A DNA stretch of 64,000 nt. Origin: Novosphingobium sp. MD-1 (GTDB lineage: Bacteria > Pseudomonadota > Alphaproteobacteria > Sphingomonadales > Sphingomonadaceae). The first letter of the stretch is position 1; every line of letters begins with the position of its first letter. Location: contig NZ_BBXA01000033.1 in the NCBI RefSeq assembly GCF_001014975.1, forward strand, positions 372,001 to 436,000, in the 5' to 3' direction. A program made the position numbers and the translations under genes. Of this stretch, positions 1 to 8,833 are shown piece after piece. The notes below the pieces were generated by a model. The model saw nothing but the letters and a program-made list of their open reading frames with translations. It ran no database searches and was not told the origin of the DNA.

Positions 1-9
1 TGTGCGGCC

Positions 10-606
10 ATGGCATCGCAAGAGATCGAGGCGCTGGCCGGCGCGCTCGCCCGCCTTCCCGGACTTGGCCCGCGCTCGGCGCGGCGCGCCGTGTTGTGGC
101 TGATCAAGCGCCGTGAAACCGCGCTGACGCAGCTGGTCGATGCGCTCGCCACCGTGCGCGACCGGCTCGTCGAATGCGATACCTGCGGCAACGTGGATAC
201 CAGCAACCCCTGCGGCATCTGCGCCGATCCCCGCCGCGATTCGCGCGCGATCTGCGTGGTGGAGGAAGTGGCCGACCTGTGGGCGCTCGATCGCGCGCAC
301 CTGTTCACCGGCCGCTATCACGTCCTTGGCGGCCGCCTGTCCGCGCTGGACGGCGTGCGCCCCGAAGACCTTGCCATCGCCAGCCTGCTCGATCGCGTGG
401 CGGCAGGCGGGATCGACGAAGTGGTGCTGGCGATGAACGCCACGCTCGAAGGCCAGACCACCGCGCACTACATCGCCGAGAGGCTGGAAGCGTTTCCTGT
501 CCGCGTTACCCAGCTCGCCCACGGCCTGCCCGTCGGAGGCGAACTCGATTATCTCGACGAAGGCACGCTCGCCCAGGCCCTGCGCGCCCGGCGGCCGGTG
601 GGATAG
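10..606 (+). CDS. recR: Recombination mediator protein RecR
   Basis: RecR, 198 aa, the usual family length. It works with RecO (and RecF) to load RecA on gapped single-stranded DNA. Visible: an N-terminal helix-hairpin-helix segment (LPGLGPRSARR, about residues 16-26), a four-cysteine zinc finger (C56, C59, C68, C71), then a Toprim domain beginning near residue 80 with the acidic stretch CVVEEVADLWAL. The ATG is 10 bases into the window, so its promoter and any upstream partner (often dnaX and a YbaB/EbfC gene) lie outside. The next gene, def, starts about 110 bases downstream on the same strand. Identification is firm. Confidence 0.97.
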   Translation: MASQEIEALAGALARLPGLGPRSARRAVLWLIKRRETALTQLVDALATVRDRLVECDTCGNVDTSNPCGICADPRRDSRAICVVEEVADLWALDRAHLFTGRYHVLGGRLSALDGVRPEDLAIASLLDRVAAGGIDEVVLAMNATLEGQTTAHYIAERLEAFPVRVTQLAHGLPVGGELDYLDEGTLAQALRARRPVG

Positions 607-714
607 CGGGGATTCGCGACGAACTGCGGCCGGACGAAGCCGCGTCGTCCCAAGCCTCGCCCCCTAACCGCAGCGTCCCTTGCGACTCCGCCACAACGCG
701 CTTATCTGCGCTCC

Positions 715-1284
715 ATGGCTATCCGCGAAATCATCGAAGTTCCCGATCCGCGCCTCAAGCAGGTGTCCGCGCCCGTCACGACGTTCGACGACGAGTTGAA
801 GACGCTCGTCGCCGATATGTTCGAGACGATGTACGATGCCCCCGGCATCGGTCTCGCCGCGATCCAGGTGGGCGTGCCGCTGCGCGTGCTGGTGATCGAT
901 CTCCAGCCCGATGACGAGGACGCGGAGCCGGAAGTGTGCACCGCGCACGGCGGCCACCACCACACGCACCAGCCGACCAAGCGGGAACCGCGGGTCTTCA
1001 TCAATCCCGAGATCCTCGATCCTTCTGAAGAGCACGCCATCTACAACGAAGGCTGCCTCTCGGTGCCAGAGATCTACGCCGAAGTCGAACGCCCCGCGCG
1101 CATCCGCGCCCGCTGGCAGGACGTGGACGGCACGGTACACGAAGAGGACATGGAAGGCCTGCTCGCCACCTGCCTCCAGCACGAGATGGACCATCTCGAA
1201 GGCATCCTGTTCATCGACCACCTCTCCCGCCTCAAGCGGCAGATGGCGCTCAAGAAGCTGGAAAAGCTGCGCAAGGCGGCGTGA
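715..1284 (+). CDS. def: Peptide deformylase with His-rich insertion
   Basis: Peptide deformylase, 189 aa; removes the formyl group from the N-terminal methionine of new proteins in the cytoplasm. All three motifs are present: GIGLAAIQ (residues 44-51), EGCLSVP with metal-ligand C114, and QHEMDHLEG with H156, catalytic E157 and H160. Between motifs 1 and 2, at about residues 66-92, there is an extra acidic then histidine-rich segment (GGHHHTHQ) that the roughly 170-aa classical enzymes lack; it could bind metal, but that is inference. The start ATG lies just after a GCTCC-like stretch with no strong ribosome-binding site. No methionyl-tRNA formyltransferase gene follows, unlike the common def-fmt pair. 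Confidence 0.96.
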   Translation: MAIREIIEVPDPRLKQVSAPVTTFDDELKTLVADMFETMYDAPGIGLAAIQVGVPLRVLVIDLQPDDEDAEPEVCTAHGGHHHTHQPTKREPRVFINPEILDPSEEHAIYNEGCLSVPEIYAEVERPARIRARWQDVDGTVHEEDMEGLLATCLQHEMDHLEGILFIDHLSRLKRQMALKKLEKLRKAA

Positions 1285-1364
1285 CGGCGGAGAACTGGCC
1301 CGGCCCGGTTGTCATAACGCCGGCCATGCTTTAAGTTCACGCTTCGTTCTTTTTCGGAGCTGCC

Positions 1365-2912
1365 GTGGACTCGCCCTTTCTCCTGCTCGTTTTCCTGATC
1401 GTCGCCCTCGTTTTGGGTCTTGCGATCGGCTGGTTTCTGGGCGGGCGTCCCGTGGCGGACTGGCAGCAGCGCCATGCCGAGCGGGACAGCGCGGCCAAGG
1501 CGCACGAGGCCACGGTCAAGGCGATGACGGTCGATCTCGCGGCGATGAGCGAGCGGGTGAAGCTGCTCGATCAGGTGACCGGGGAACTTGCCGCGATCCG
1601 CCAGGAACGCAACGCGCTCGCCTCGCAACTGGCCTCGGCCACGGAACGCGCGCGCCATGCCGATGCGCTCGCCGCCGACCTCGCCACCGCGCGCGAGGAG
1701 CGCGAGGCGCTGCGGGCCGAAGTCGCGCGGATGAAGGCCGACGCCACCAACTTCGCCGAGCGCGAGCGCCTGCTGATCGAAGCGCGCGAGGCGTTGCGCA
1801 AGGAATTCGAGGCGGCCGGCGCCAAGGTGCTGGAAGGCGCGCAGGAGGCGTTCCTGCGCCGCGCCGCCGATCGCTTCGAACAGAGCGAGAAGACCAGCGC
1901 CGAACGCCTGCGCACGCTGCTCGCCCCGGTGGGCGAGCGGCTCCAGAAATACGAACAGCAGGTTCAGGAACTCGAAGCCAAGCGGGTGGATTCGTTCGGG
2001 CAGCTGTCGGGCCTGATCCAGTCGATGCGCGATGGGCAGGAGGCCGTGCGCGCCGAAGCCGCGCGGCTGGGCAATTCGCTGCGCAACGCGCCCAAGGCGC
2101 GCGGGCGCTGGGGCGAACAGCAATTGCGCAACCTGCTCGAACAGTGCGGGCTTGCCGAACACACCGATTTCGTCACCGAGCATTCGATCGACACCGAGGA
2201 TGGCCGCCTCCGCCCGGACGCGATCGTGCGCATCCCCGGGCAGAAAAGCCTGATCGTGGACGCCAAGGTCTCGCTCAACGCCTATCAGGACGCGTTCGCG
2301 GCCGACACGGACGAGGCTAGGGAACATTTCCTCACCCTGCACGCCACCTCGATGCGCAACCACATCCAGCAGCTTGGCGCGAAATCCTACCAGAGCCAGT
2401 TCGACGATGCGCCGGACTACGTGGTGATGTTCGTGCCGGGCGAACACTTCGTCGCCGCCGCGCTCGAACACGATCCGGGGCTTTGGGACTTCGCCTTCGA
2501 ACGCAAGGTGCTGCTCGCCACGCCCACCAACCTCGTCGCCATCGCGCGCACCGTGGCGATGGTATGGCGGCAGGACACCATCGCGCGCGAAGCCGTGGAA
2601 ATCGGGAAGGCTGGGACCGAGCTTTACGATCGCCTCGCCACCGCCACCGAGCATCTCAAGCGCGTGGGCGGGGGGCTGAACAGCGCGGTCGAAAACTACA
2701 ACAAGTTCGTCGGCAGCTTCGAACGCAACGTCCTCTCGGCCGGCCGCCGCCTGCGCGACAAGGGCGTTTCGATCGGCAAGCGCGAGATCGAGGAAGTCTC
2801 GCTCGTCGAATCCGCGCCGCGTTATGCCGAAAGCATGGTGGTAGAGCCTTCGGAACTTCCCGCGCCGCAACCGGTTGATACAGAGGACGACATCGCAGCG
2901 ACGGCGGGGTGA
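1365..2912 (+). CDS. rmuC: DNA recombination protein RmuC
   Basis: RmuC family, 515 aa. The family limits DNA inversions at short repeats and is predicted to be a nuclease of the PD-(D/E)XK type. The N-terminus is one hydrophobic helix (residues 4-24, ending in GWFLGG), followed by a long charged alanine/glutamate/arginine coiled coil (about 35-220), then the conserved RmuC core with GRWGEQQLRNLLE and PDAIVRIPG ... LIVDAKVS, which fits the nuclease fold. The start is GTG, preceded by GGAGC six bases upstream. The stop is followed two bases later by the start of the next lipoprotein gene, so the two may be co-transcribed. Confidence 0.95.
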   Translation: MDSPFLLLVFLIVALVLGLAIGWFLGGRPVADWQQRHAERDSAAKAHEATVKAMTVDLAAMSERVKLLDQVTGELAAIRQERNALASQLASATERARHADALAADLATAREEREALRAEVARMKADATNFAERERLLIEAREALRKEFEAAGAKVLEGAQEAFLRRAADRFEQSEKTSAERLRTLLAPVGERLQKYEQQVQELEAKRVDSFGQLSGLIQSMRDGQEAVRAEAARLGNSLRNAPKARGRWGEQQLRNLLEQCGLAEHTDFVTEHSIDTEDGRLRPDAIVRIPGQKSLIVDAKVSLNAYQDAFAADTDEAREHFLTLHATSMRNHIQQLGAKSYQSQFDDAPDYVVMFVPGEHFVAAALEHDPGLWDFAFERKVLLATPTNLVAIARTVAMVWRQDTIAREAVEIGKAGTELYDRLATATEHLKRVGGGLNSAVENYNKFVGSFERNVLSAGRRLRDKGVSIGKREIEEVSLVESAPRYAESMVVEPSELPAPQPVDTEDDIAATAG

Positions 2913-2913
2913 A

Positions 2914-3690
2914 ATGAAAGTACGGGGGCGATGGCTGGCATTCGCGGCGCTGAGCGTACTGGCCGGCTGCGACCGCGCCGCGCCCGAGCAGCAGGCTCCC
3001 GTGGCCGCGCCTCCCGCCGAAGCCGCGTCGGACCCGGCGGAGGCAAGCGCCACGCCCGAACCCGAACCGTCATCCGCCCTCTCGCCTTCCCCCACGCCCA
3101 GCCCGACACCGAAAGAGGCGCGCTATGCCCCGCGCGAGGACTGCGACAAGGCGCCTGGGTGGAAAGCGTTTCGCGGCCGGCTGGCGACAGCGGTCACCGC
3201 GCGGGATGCTGGCGCACTGGCCGCGCTGGCCGATCCCAACATCCGGCTCGACTACGGCGGCGGCAGCGGCGCCGACGAATTGAAGAAGCGACTGGCCGAT
3301 CCCAAGGCGGGTCTGTGGCAGGAGCTGGACCGCATCCTGCCGCTCGGCTGTTCGATCGAAGGCGGGCTGGCGGCGATGCCCTGGTACTTCTGGAACGTGC
3401 CCGACGACGGTGATCCCTATACCACGATGCTGGCAACCGGCCCGGACGTGCCGCTGCGCGCCACGCCTTCGGCTGCCGGAGAAACCCGCGCCACGCTCGA
3501 CTGGGCCATGGTGTCGATCGCGTCCGAAAGCTTCGATCCCAAGGCGCGCTTCACCCGGGTCAAGCTGATGGCCTCAGGGCAGAACGGCTATGTCGAAACA
3601 GCGAAGCTGCGCAGCGTGATTTCCTATCGCCTGATCGCGGAGCCACACGATGGCGGCTGGAAAATCACCGCGCTTATTTCGGGCGATTAG
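2914..3690 (+). CDS. Putative lipoprotein, SH3-like C-terminal region
   Basis: A 258-aa predicted lipoprotein. The N-terminus MKVRGRWLAFAALSVLAGC carries a lipobox with acylated Cys19. It is followed by a low-complexity Ala/Pro/Glu linker (residues 20-70), typical of a tether from membrane to folded domain. The C-terminal half includes a stretch (PLRATPSAAGETRATLDW onward) with the look of an SH3b domain; that is a weak resemblance. I chose the ATG one base after the rmuC stop, because it opens directly on the signal peptide, over an upstream in-frame start inside rmuC. The gene ends in a 4-base convergent overlap with the META-domain gene. Function unknown. Confidence 0.85.
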   Translation: MKVRGRWLAFAALSVLAGCDRAAPEQQAPVAAPPAEAASDPAEASATPEPEPSSALSPSPTPSPTPKEARYAPREDCDKAPGWKAFRGRLATAVTARDAGALAALADPNIRLDYGGGSGADELKKRLADPKAGLWQELDRILPLGCSIEGGLAAMPWYFWNVPDDGDPYTTMLATGPDVPLRATPSAAGETRATLDWAMVSIASESFDPKARFTRVKLMASGQNGYVETAKLRSVISYRLIAEPHDGGWKITALISGD

Positions 3691-4118
3691 CCTTTGGATT
3701 TGGCCGTGGGCGCACCGTGCAGTTCCAGCGTGTGCCCGCCGGATTCGATCCACAGGCGATCGCCGTTGCGCCGGAAGCGCGGGGCACCGGACAGGAGAGC
3801 GTTCACCGCTTCCTCCTGCTGCCCCACCGGTCCTTCGCAGAACATCCGCGTCGAAATCAGCGGACCGGCAATCAACCGATCGCCCTCCACCCGGTATTCG
3901 CCACCGATGCCATTGCAGCCGACGCTGGCGGAAAGGCGCGTTTCCGCAAAGCCCATCCGCGCCCGATCTGGCGCGGCGGGGGCCTTTCCATCGATGCTGG
4001 CGATCGTCCATTGCGTGCCGACAAGGCCGGGCGCGCCACCGGCCGCCGGCGTCGTGCAGCCTCCGGCCAGCAGGCTGGCCGAAAGCGCGAAGGCGGCAAG
4101 GATCGGAACGTTGCGCAT
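3687..4118 (-). CDS. META-domain (HslJ-like) lipoprotein
   Basis: A 143-aa predicted lipoprotein with a META/HslJ domain. The signal peptide ends in LAGGC, giving lipid-modified Cys21. The mature part holds the META hallmarks: a TQWTIASIDG start, the central SVGCNGIGGEYRVEGDRL block (compare the family's GCNR/N...G...Y pattern) and ISTRMFCEGP. In E. coli HslJ affects novobiocin resistance and is a heat-shock member; the molecular role is unclear. It overlaps the preceding plus-strand gene tail to tail by 4 bases. Confidence 0.88.
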   Translation of the reverse strand: MRNVPILAAFALSASLLAGGCTTPAAGGAPGLVGTQWTIASIDGKAPAAPDRARMGFAETRLSASVGCNGIGGEYRVEGDRLIAGPLISTRMFCEGPVGQQEEAVNALLSGAPRFRRNGDRLWIESGGHTLELHGAPTAKSKG

Positions 4119-4174
4119 GATACCGTCTTATAGAACGGCGCGATGATCATACGATTAACGCCGATGGCGCCGTT

Positions 4175-4975
4175 TCACCCCTCGAGCGACGCCAACACCT
4201 CGTAGGCCAGCACTGCCCCGGCCACCGCCGCGTTCAAACTGTCGGCCCGCCCCTTCATCGGCATGGTCACGCGCAGATCGCAGGCCATTTCGTAGTCCTC
4301 GGGCAGCCCGCGCGATTCGTTCCCGACCATTACGAAGCAAGGGGCAGCGTAAGGCGCGCCGCGATAGGGCACCGCCTCCCGCAGCGACGCCGCCACGAGC
4401 TGCCCCTCACCCGCGCGCAGCCAGCCGATGAAATCGTCCCAACGCGCCTGGGCAAGCCGCTGGGTGAAGATCGCCCCCATGCTGGCGCGCACCGCTTCGA
4501 CCGAGAAGGGATCGGCGCAATCGTCGAGCAGGATCAGCCCGCCCGCGCCCACCGCGTCGGCCGTGCGCAGCATAGTGCCAAGGTTGCCCGGATCGCGCAT
4601 GGCCTGCGCCACCAGCCAGATCGGCGCGGCGTGGCGGTCGACCGTGGCAAGGCTGGTATCCCATTCGGCGAAGACGCCGGCCACGGCCTGCGGATTGTCC
4701 TTGCCCGTCACCTTGGCGAGCAGGTCTTCGGGCAGTTCGAGAACATCGCCCCCGGCAGCGGCGACGGTCTGTTCCAGCACATCGAGCAAGGGGTGCGGCT
4801 CGCGTCCCTGCGCCATCAGCAGGATTTCCGGCACGCGGCCGCCCTCGCGCGCGTCGGTCAGCAGGCGCAATCCCTCGGCCAGAAAGCGCTGCTCGCGCTT
4901 GCGGTGCTTCTTGTCGCGCAAGGAGCGGACGAACTTGACGGTCGGGTTGGAGAACCCGGTGATAACCTTGCGCAC
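4175..4975 (-). CDS. TrmH/SpoU-family RNA 2'-O-methyltransferase
   Basis: A 266-aa SpoU-type RNA methyltransferase; methylates a ribose 2'-O in rRNA or tRNA using S-adenosylmethionine. The N-terminal part (1-110) resembles the SpoU substrate-binding domain (FLAEGLRLL). The SPOUT knot motifs follow: DPGNLGTMLRTADAVGAGG (motif 1, near 131-149), MVGNESRGLPED (motif 2) and LNAAVAGAVLAYE (motif 3). The exact target base cannot be told from sequence. It is the last gene of the minus-strand run chvI-chvG-hprK-rapZ-EIIA-HPr, starting 7 bases after the HPr stop, so translational coupling is likely. Confidence 0.93.
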   Translation of the reverse strand: MRKVITGFSNPTVKFVRSLRDKKHRKREQRFLAEGLRLLTDAREGGRVPEILLMAQGREPHPLLDVLEQTVAAAGGDVLELPEDLLAKVTGKDNPQAVAGVFAEWDTSLATVDRHAAPIWLVAQAMRDPGNLGTMLRTADAVGAGGLILLDDCADPFSVEAVRASMGAIFTQRLAQARWDDFIGWLRAGEGQLVAASLREAVPYRGAPYAAPCFVMVGNESRGLPEDYEMACDLRVTMPMKGRADSLNAAVAGAVLAYEVLASLEG

Positions 4976-4982
4976 CGGCCGG

Positions 4983-5279
4983 TCAGTCCTCGCCGAAGCC
5001 GTCCTTGATCAGGCCGGACAGCTTCATCAGCACGTTGTCCGCCTCACCTTCCGGGCCGGAGACGATCACGTCGACCGTGTCGCCCTTGGCCGCGCCCAGC
5101 ATCATCAGCCCCAGGATCGAGCCGCCTGCCGCCTCGGTGCCGTCCTTCGCCACCTTCACGTCCAGCCCGGCGGGAAGCTTGGCCACCGCGTTCACGAACT
5201 TGGCGCTGGCGCGGGCATGAAGGCCGCGCTGGTTGACGATGGTAACGGTTTCTCGGGCGACGTAGCTCGATTCAGCCAT
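4983..5279 (-). CDS. ptsH: HPr-family phosphocarrier protein
   Basis: HPr/NPr-type phosphocarrier, 98 aa. The active histidine is His21 in QRGLHARAS. Ser54 in AAGGSILGLMMLG corresponds to the regulatory serine phosphorylated by HPr kinase, whose gene is in the same cluster. In alphaproteobacteria this protein belongs to a regulatory PTS that controls carbon and nitrogen responses rather than sugar import. It follows the EIIA gene after 3 bases. EI (ptsP) and EIIA-Ntr are not in the window and must be encoded elsewhere. Confidence 0.96.
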   Translation of the reverse strand: MAESSYVARETVTIVNQRGLHARASAKFVNAVAKLPAGLDVKVAKDGTEAAGGSILGLMMLGAAKGDTVDVIVSGPEGEADNVLMKLSGLIKDGFGED

Positions 5280-5282
5280 GCT

Positions 5283-5687
5283 TCACGCGTCCTGTCCCAG
5301 AAATTCGGATGCGATCGTTATGTAGTTGCGGCCCGCTTCCCGCGCGGCCACCGTCGCTTCCCGAAGCCCCATGCACACCCGCGCCTTGGCAAGGCGGATC
5401 AGCATGGGAAGGTTGATGCCGGCAATCACTTCCACCTTGCCCGCCTGCATCAGCGAGATGGCCAGGTTGGACGGCGTGCCGCCGAACAGGTCGGTGAGGA
5501 TAATCACGCCATCCCCGCTGTCCACTCGCCGAATCGCATCGGCGATTTCCTTGCGGCGCTTTTCCATGTCGTCATTGGGGCCGATGCATACACCGATGAC
5601 ATCGGATTGCCTGCCGACCACATGCTCCATGGCATGGATGAATTCCTCGGCAAGAGCGCCGTGCGTTACGAGAATCAGACCAATCAT
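5283..5687 (-). CDS. PTS EIIA component, mannose family (ManX-like)
   Basis: A 134-aa EIIA of the mannose family, a soluble phosphotransfer protein. The phosphorylated residue is His9 in LILVTHGALAEE. The later block DLFGGTPSNLAISLM is the family's conserved segment. I start at the methionine that opens MIGLILVTH; an upstream in-frame ATG would add 11 unconserved residues. No EIIB, EIIC or EIID genes are nearby, so this is an orphan EIIA acting in a regulatory phosphorelay with the adjacent HPr. Confidence 0.94.
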   Translation of the reverse strand: MIGLILVTHGALAEEFIHAMEHVVGRQSDVIGVCIGPNDDMEKRRKEIADAIRRVDSGDGVIILTDLFGGTPSNLAISLMQAGKVEVIAGINLPMLIRLAKARVCMGLREATVAAREAGRNYITIASEFLGQDA

Positions 5688-5810
5688 GAAACAGGATGGC
5701 TCCGAAAGACGGCCGAGCATCTTATCCTGCCCATGCTTAACGCAGGCTTTGCAGGATCACGCGATACGCGAAACCGTTGGCAATTCCATTGCACGTCTTC
5801 CAGAGCGACC

Positions 5811-6743
5811 TCACCCAGTCTCTCGCCGGTCGTCTTCGAGCAGGTCAGCCGCCCGTGACGCCAGATTTCTGTGCTGCAATGTGGGAGAAAATCCGGCGTC
5901 GCGCAAGGCGGAAGCGATCTGTTCGGCCATGAACACCGAACGATGGCGGCCTCCGGTGCAGCCGAAAGCAATGTTAACGTACGCTTTTCCGTGCTCCTCG
6001 AAGCGCGGAAGCAACAGCAGCAGCAAGTCGCGAATGCGGGCAAACGCCTCGTCGAACGCCGGGTCCTGGCGGATATAGTCGCCCACCGGCGCGTCCTGCC
6101 CCGTCATCGGACGCAGATCGTCGATCCAGTGCGGATTGGCCAGAAAGCGCATGTCGAAGATCAGGTCGGCCAGTGGGGGCATCCCGCGCGAAAAGCCGAA
6201 GCTTGTAATGGTCACCGTGGTCCGCGCCGGCCCCTGATCGCCGAACCGTTCGCGGATCGTGCGTTGCAGGTCGTTGGTGGTGAAGCTGGTGGTGGAAATG
6301 ACCACGTCCGCCCAGCGCCGCAGCGGCTCCAGCAACTCGCGTTCGGCCGCGATGCCGGTCGCGGCCGGCTTGCCCTCGCTCATCGGATGGCGGCGGCGCG
6401 TCTCGTTGTAGCGGCGCTCCAGTTCGGTGCCGGCGCAATCGAGGAACAGGGTCGTGATCGACAGGCCGGGCCGTTCGGACAGACCCTTGACCAGTTCGAT
6501 GGTCTTGGCGGGATCGAACCCGCGCGTGCGGGTATCGAAACCGATCGCCAGCGGCGTGCCGGAATCGAGCGCCGCCGAACCGCGTTCGGTTTCCAGCAGC
6601 CGGTCGAGCAGGCGGATGGGGAAATTGTCCACCGCTTCCCAGCCCATGTCCTCCAGCGTGCGCAGCGCCGTGGTCTTGCCCGCGCCAAGAACACCGGTCA
6701 CCAGCAGGATGCGTTGGGGGTTATCCTCGGATTCGCGCGCCAT
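5811..6743 (-). CDS. rapZ: RNase adapter / nucleotide-binding protein RapZ
   Basis: RapZ (YvcJ) family, 310 aa. A P-loop NTPase: Walker A VTGVLGAGKTT near the N-terminus and the conserved C-terminal block FGCTGGRHRSVFMAEQIA, which in E. coli RapZ contributes to binding of RNase E and small RNA. In E. coli it controls GlmS through GlmZ; the alphaproteobacterial role is less defined. I use the internal ATG (MARESEDNPQ) because AGAAGG lies five bases upstream; a GTG nine codons earlier is the alternative. It lies between hprK and the EIIA gene, the usual alphaproteobacterial order. Confidence 0.95.
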   Translation of the reverse strand: MARESEDNPQRILLVTGVLGAGKTTALRTLEDMGWEAVDNFPIRLLDRLLETERGSAALDSGTPLAIGFDTRTRGFDPAKTIELVKGLSERPGLSITTLFLDCAGTELERRYNETRRRHPMSEGKPAATGIAAERELLEPLRRWADVVISTTSFTTNDLQRTIRERFGDQGPARTTVTITSFGFSRGMPPLADLIFDMRFLANPHWIDDLRPMTGQDAPVGDYIRQDPAFDEAFARIRDLLLLLLPRFEEHGKAYVNIAFGCTGGRHRSVFMAEQIASALRDAGFSPTLQHRNLASRAADLLEDDRRETG

Positions 6744-6800
6744 GCCAGCCTTCTGCGCTTTCCCGGGCACTAAGGAAAGAACTCTCGAAAATCGGTTGTT

Positions 6801-7238
6801 TCAGAAATCGGGAAGGCCGAATTGCCGCAGCGCCACTTCGGCACGCAGCGCCAGCACCGGTGTATCGGGATAGAGCCGGATCATCGGCAGAGCGCACCCC
6901 GCCAGCACCGCGCTGTCGGCCGCCGCGACGAACCGCGGCGCGGCAGCATCGAGTCGCACCACCAGCGCTAGAGGCACGCCTCCCACTGCCGGCATCTCGA
7001 CGAGGCCGAGGTTGCGGATTTCGAGCTTGCCCGCGATCCGGGGATGCGGGCTGGCGATGACACGCCCGTTCCGCGCATCGATCAGCACGCCGTCATCGCC
7101 CACCAGCGTCGCGCCGCGATCGATCAGCGCCAGCGCCAGGCTGGATTTGCCTGCCCCCGGCGGCCCTTCGATCAACAGCCCCTGTGTTCCGATCATCACG
7201 CATGTGCCCTGATGCGTGATGGGCTGCGCATCGCTCAT
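6801..7238 (-). CDS. hprK: HPr kinase/phosphorylase, short alphaproteobacterial form
   Basis: Short HPr kinase/phosphorylase, 145 aa against roughly 310 in Bacillus; the N-terminal domain is missing, as is usual in alphaproteobacteria. Walker A is EGPPGAGKSSLALALI (residues 24-39), followed by LVGDDGV and the HprK signature LEIRNLGLVEMP. It phosphorylates HPr on the conserved serine (Ser54 in the HPr encoded downstream). The start codon overlaps the chvG stop by 4 bases, so the sensor kinase and HPr kinase are translationally coupled. Confidence 0.94.
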   Translation of the reverse strand: MSDAQPITHQGTCVMIGTQGLLIEGPPGAGKSSLALALIDRGATLVGDDGVLIDARNGRVIASPHPRIAGKLEIRNLGLVEMPAVGGVPLALVVRLDAAAPRFVAAADSAVLAGCALPMIRLYPDTPVLALRAEVALRQFGLPDF

Positions 7239-8833
7239 GCCGTTTCCTCCCGGTCGAGCGGCATTTCCAGCAGCAGACAGGCCCCGGCCGCTCCGTCAGG
7301 CCTGTCGGTGATCGTCAGGGCACCATCGTGCGCTTCCGCGATCGTGCGGGCAATGGCCAAACCCAACCCGCTGTGCGAACCGAATGCCTCGTCGGCCGGG
7401 CGCACCGAATGGAACCGCTCGAACACTTTTTCCCGTTCGCTTTCCGGAATGCCCGGCCCTTGATCGGATACGGAAAGCCAAACGTTCGCACCTTCCCCCC
7501 CGACCGCGACATCGACCACGCCTTCGGGCGGCGAGAACGACACCGCATTGTCCAGCAGGTTTTCCAGTACACGTTCCAGCCGCACGGCATCGCCCCGTAC
7601 CAGGGTTCCCCCCTCCCCGCGCGCGAAGCGGATGCGCACCGCCGCCCGGTCCGGTCTGGCGTCGCGCGCCCCCACCACCTGCGCCGCCAGATCGGCCAGG
7701 TCGAGCTGCGTGAAGGTCGCGCGGCTCAGTTCCGCGTCGATCCGGCTCGCATCGGCGATTTCCGTGATCAGGCGATCGATACGCTGGACGTCATGCGCGG
7801 CGATCGCGGCCAGCTGGCGGCGCAGGTCCGGGTCCTCGATCCTTTCCATTGCCTCGATCGCGCTGCCGAGCGACGCCAGCGGATTCTTCAATTCGTGCGC
7901 CACATCGGCGGCGAAGCTCTCCACCGCGTCGATCTTCTGCCGCAAGGCGGCCGTCATGTCGGATACGGCGCGCGCCAGCAGCCCGATCTCGTCCCCCCGA
8001 TCGGGCAGGCGCGGCACCACCACCTCGCGCTCTCGACCCAGCCGCACACGCACCGCGGCGCGGACCAGCGCCCGCAACGGCTGCACGATCGTCCGCGCCA
8101 GAAACAGCGACAACTGGATGGACAGGAGCAACGCCAGGCCGATGATGATGACCAGCGTCTGTCGCGCGTCTCGCACCGCCTGCGTGATATCCAGCGCGTT
8201 GCGCGTGGTCAGCAGCATGTCCCCGTCCGATCCCACAGGCGTCGCCGCGCTGATCACCGGCGTGCGGTCGGGCGCATAGCGCAGATAGACCGCTGTTGCC
8301 CGGTGTTCGCGGGCGGCGGTGATTTCCGGCCAGTTTCCGCCATCGGGGCTGGCGGGTTCACGATAGCTGTCCACCTTGGGCGCCCCCACGACCAGGTCCA
8401 CGCCCCGGTCGAGCAGGCGGGCGGCCTTCTGGTACCACGGCTCGGTTTCAGGATCGATCAGCACGAACGACGGACCCGCCAGGACAAAGCTGTCGGCCAC
8501 CAGCGCATTATCCGCGCCATAGAGCCGCAAGCGCAGCCGCTGCTCCGAACCGATTCGCGCGATCAGCATCCGGCGGTCGGGCAGCGCAACCGGCTCGACA
8601 GCGTCGGCGACAATTTCCGCTTCCGCCCGCGCCAGTTTGAAACGCTCCTTGAGAAGCTGCGTGCGATAGCTGTCGAGGTAGAAGAAACTGCCCGCCAGCA
8701 GCGCCAGCGCGATCACGTTCACGGCCAGGATGCGCACCGTCAGCGACGGGCCGCGCGTGCGCGTCAGGCCGATGCGCGTCAGACCAAGGCGTCCGGCGCG
8801 CTGGGGCGCCGGTTCGGCAAGGCCGTCATTCAT
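7235..8833 (-). CDS. chvG: Sensor histidine kinase ChvG (ExoS/BvrS family)
   Basis: A 532-aa membrane sensor kinase. One transmembrane helix lies near residues 33-50, then a periplasmic sensor region of about 200 aa, a second helix (LVIIIGLALLLSIQLSLFLA), a HAMP domain, the dimerisation box SFAADVAHELKNPLASL with the phospho-acceptor histidine, and an ATPase domain with N box ENLLDNAVSFS, DQGPGIP and GLGLAIARTIAEAH. ChvG/ExoS senses acid or envelope stress in rhizobia and Agrobacterium. The start ATG overlaps the chvI stop by 8 bases. A longer reading frame upstream lies inside chvI and is rejected. Confidence 0.95.
   Translation of the reverse strand: MNDGLAEPAPQRAGRLGLTRIGLTRTRGPSLTVRILAVNVIALALLAGSFFYLDSYRTQLLKERFKLARAEAEIVADAVEPVALPDRRMLIARIGSEQRLRLRLYGADNALVADSFVLAGPSFVLIDPETEPWYQKAARLLDRGVDLVVGAPKVDSYREPASPDGGNWPEITAAREHRATAVYLRYAPDRTPVISAATPVGSDGDMLLTTRNALDITQAVRDARQTLVIIIGLALLLSIQLSLFLARTIVQPLRALVRAAVRVRLGREREVVVPRLPDRGDEIGLLARAVSDMTAALRQKIDAVESFAADVAHELKNPLASLGSAIEAMERIEDPDLRRQLAAIAAHDVQRIDRLITEIADASRIDAELSRATFTQLDLADLAAQVVGARDARPDRAAVRIRFARGEGGTLVRGDAVRLERVLENLLDNAVSFSPPEGVVDVAVGGEGANVWLSVSDQGPGIPESEREKVFERFHSVRPADEAFGSHSGLGLAIARTIAEAHDGALTITDRPDGAAGACLLLEMPLDREETA

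Noticed and set aside
1074..3095. 673-codon minus-strand frame opposite rmuC
   Set aside because: Arginine-, leucine- and glycine-rich shadow of rmuC with no ribosome-binding site and no recognisable domain.
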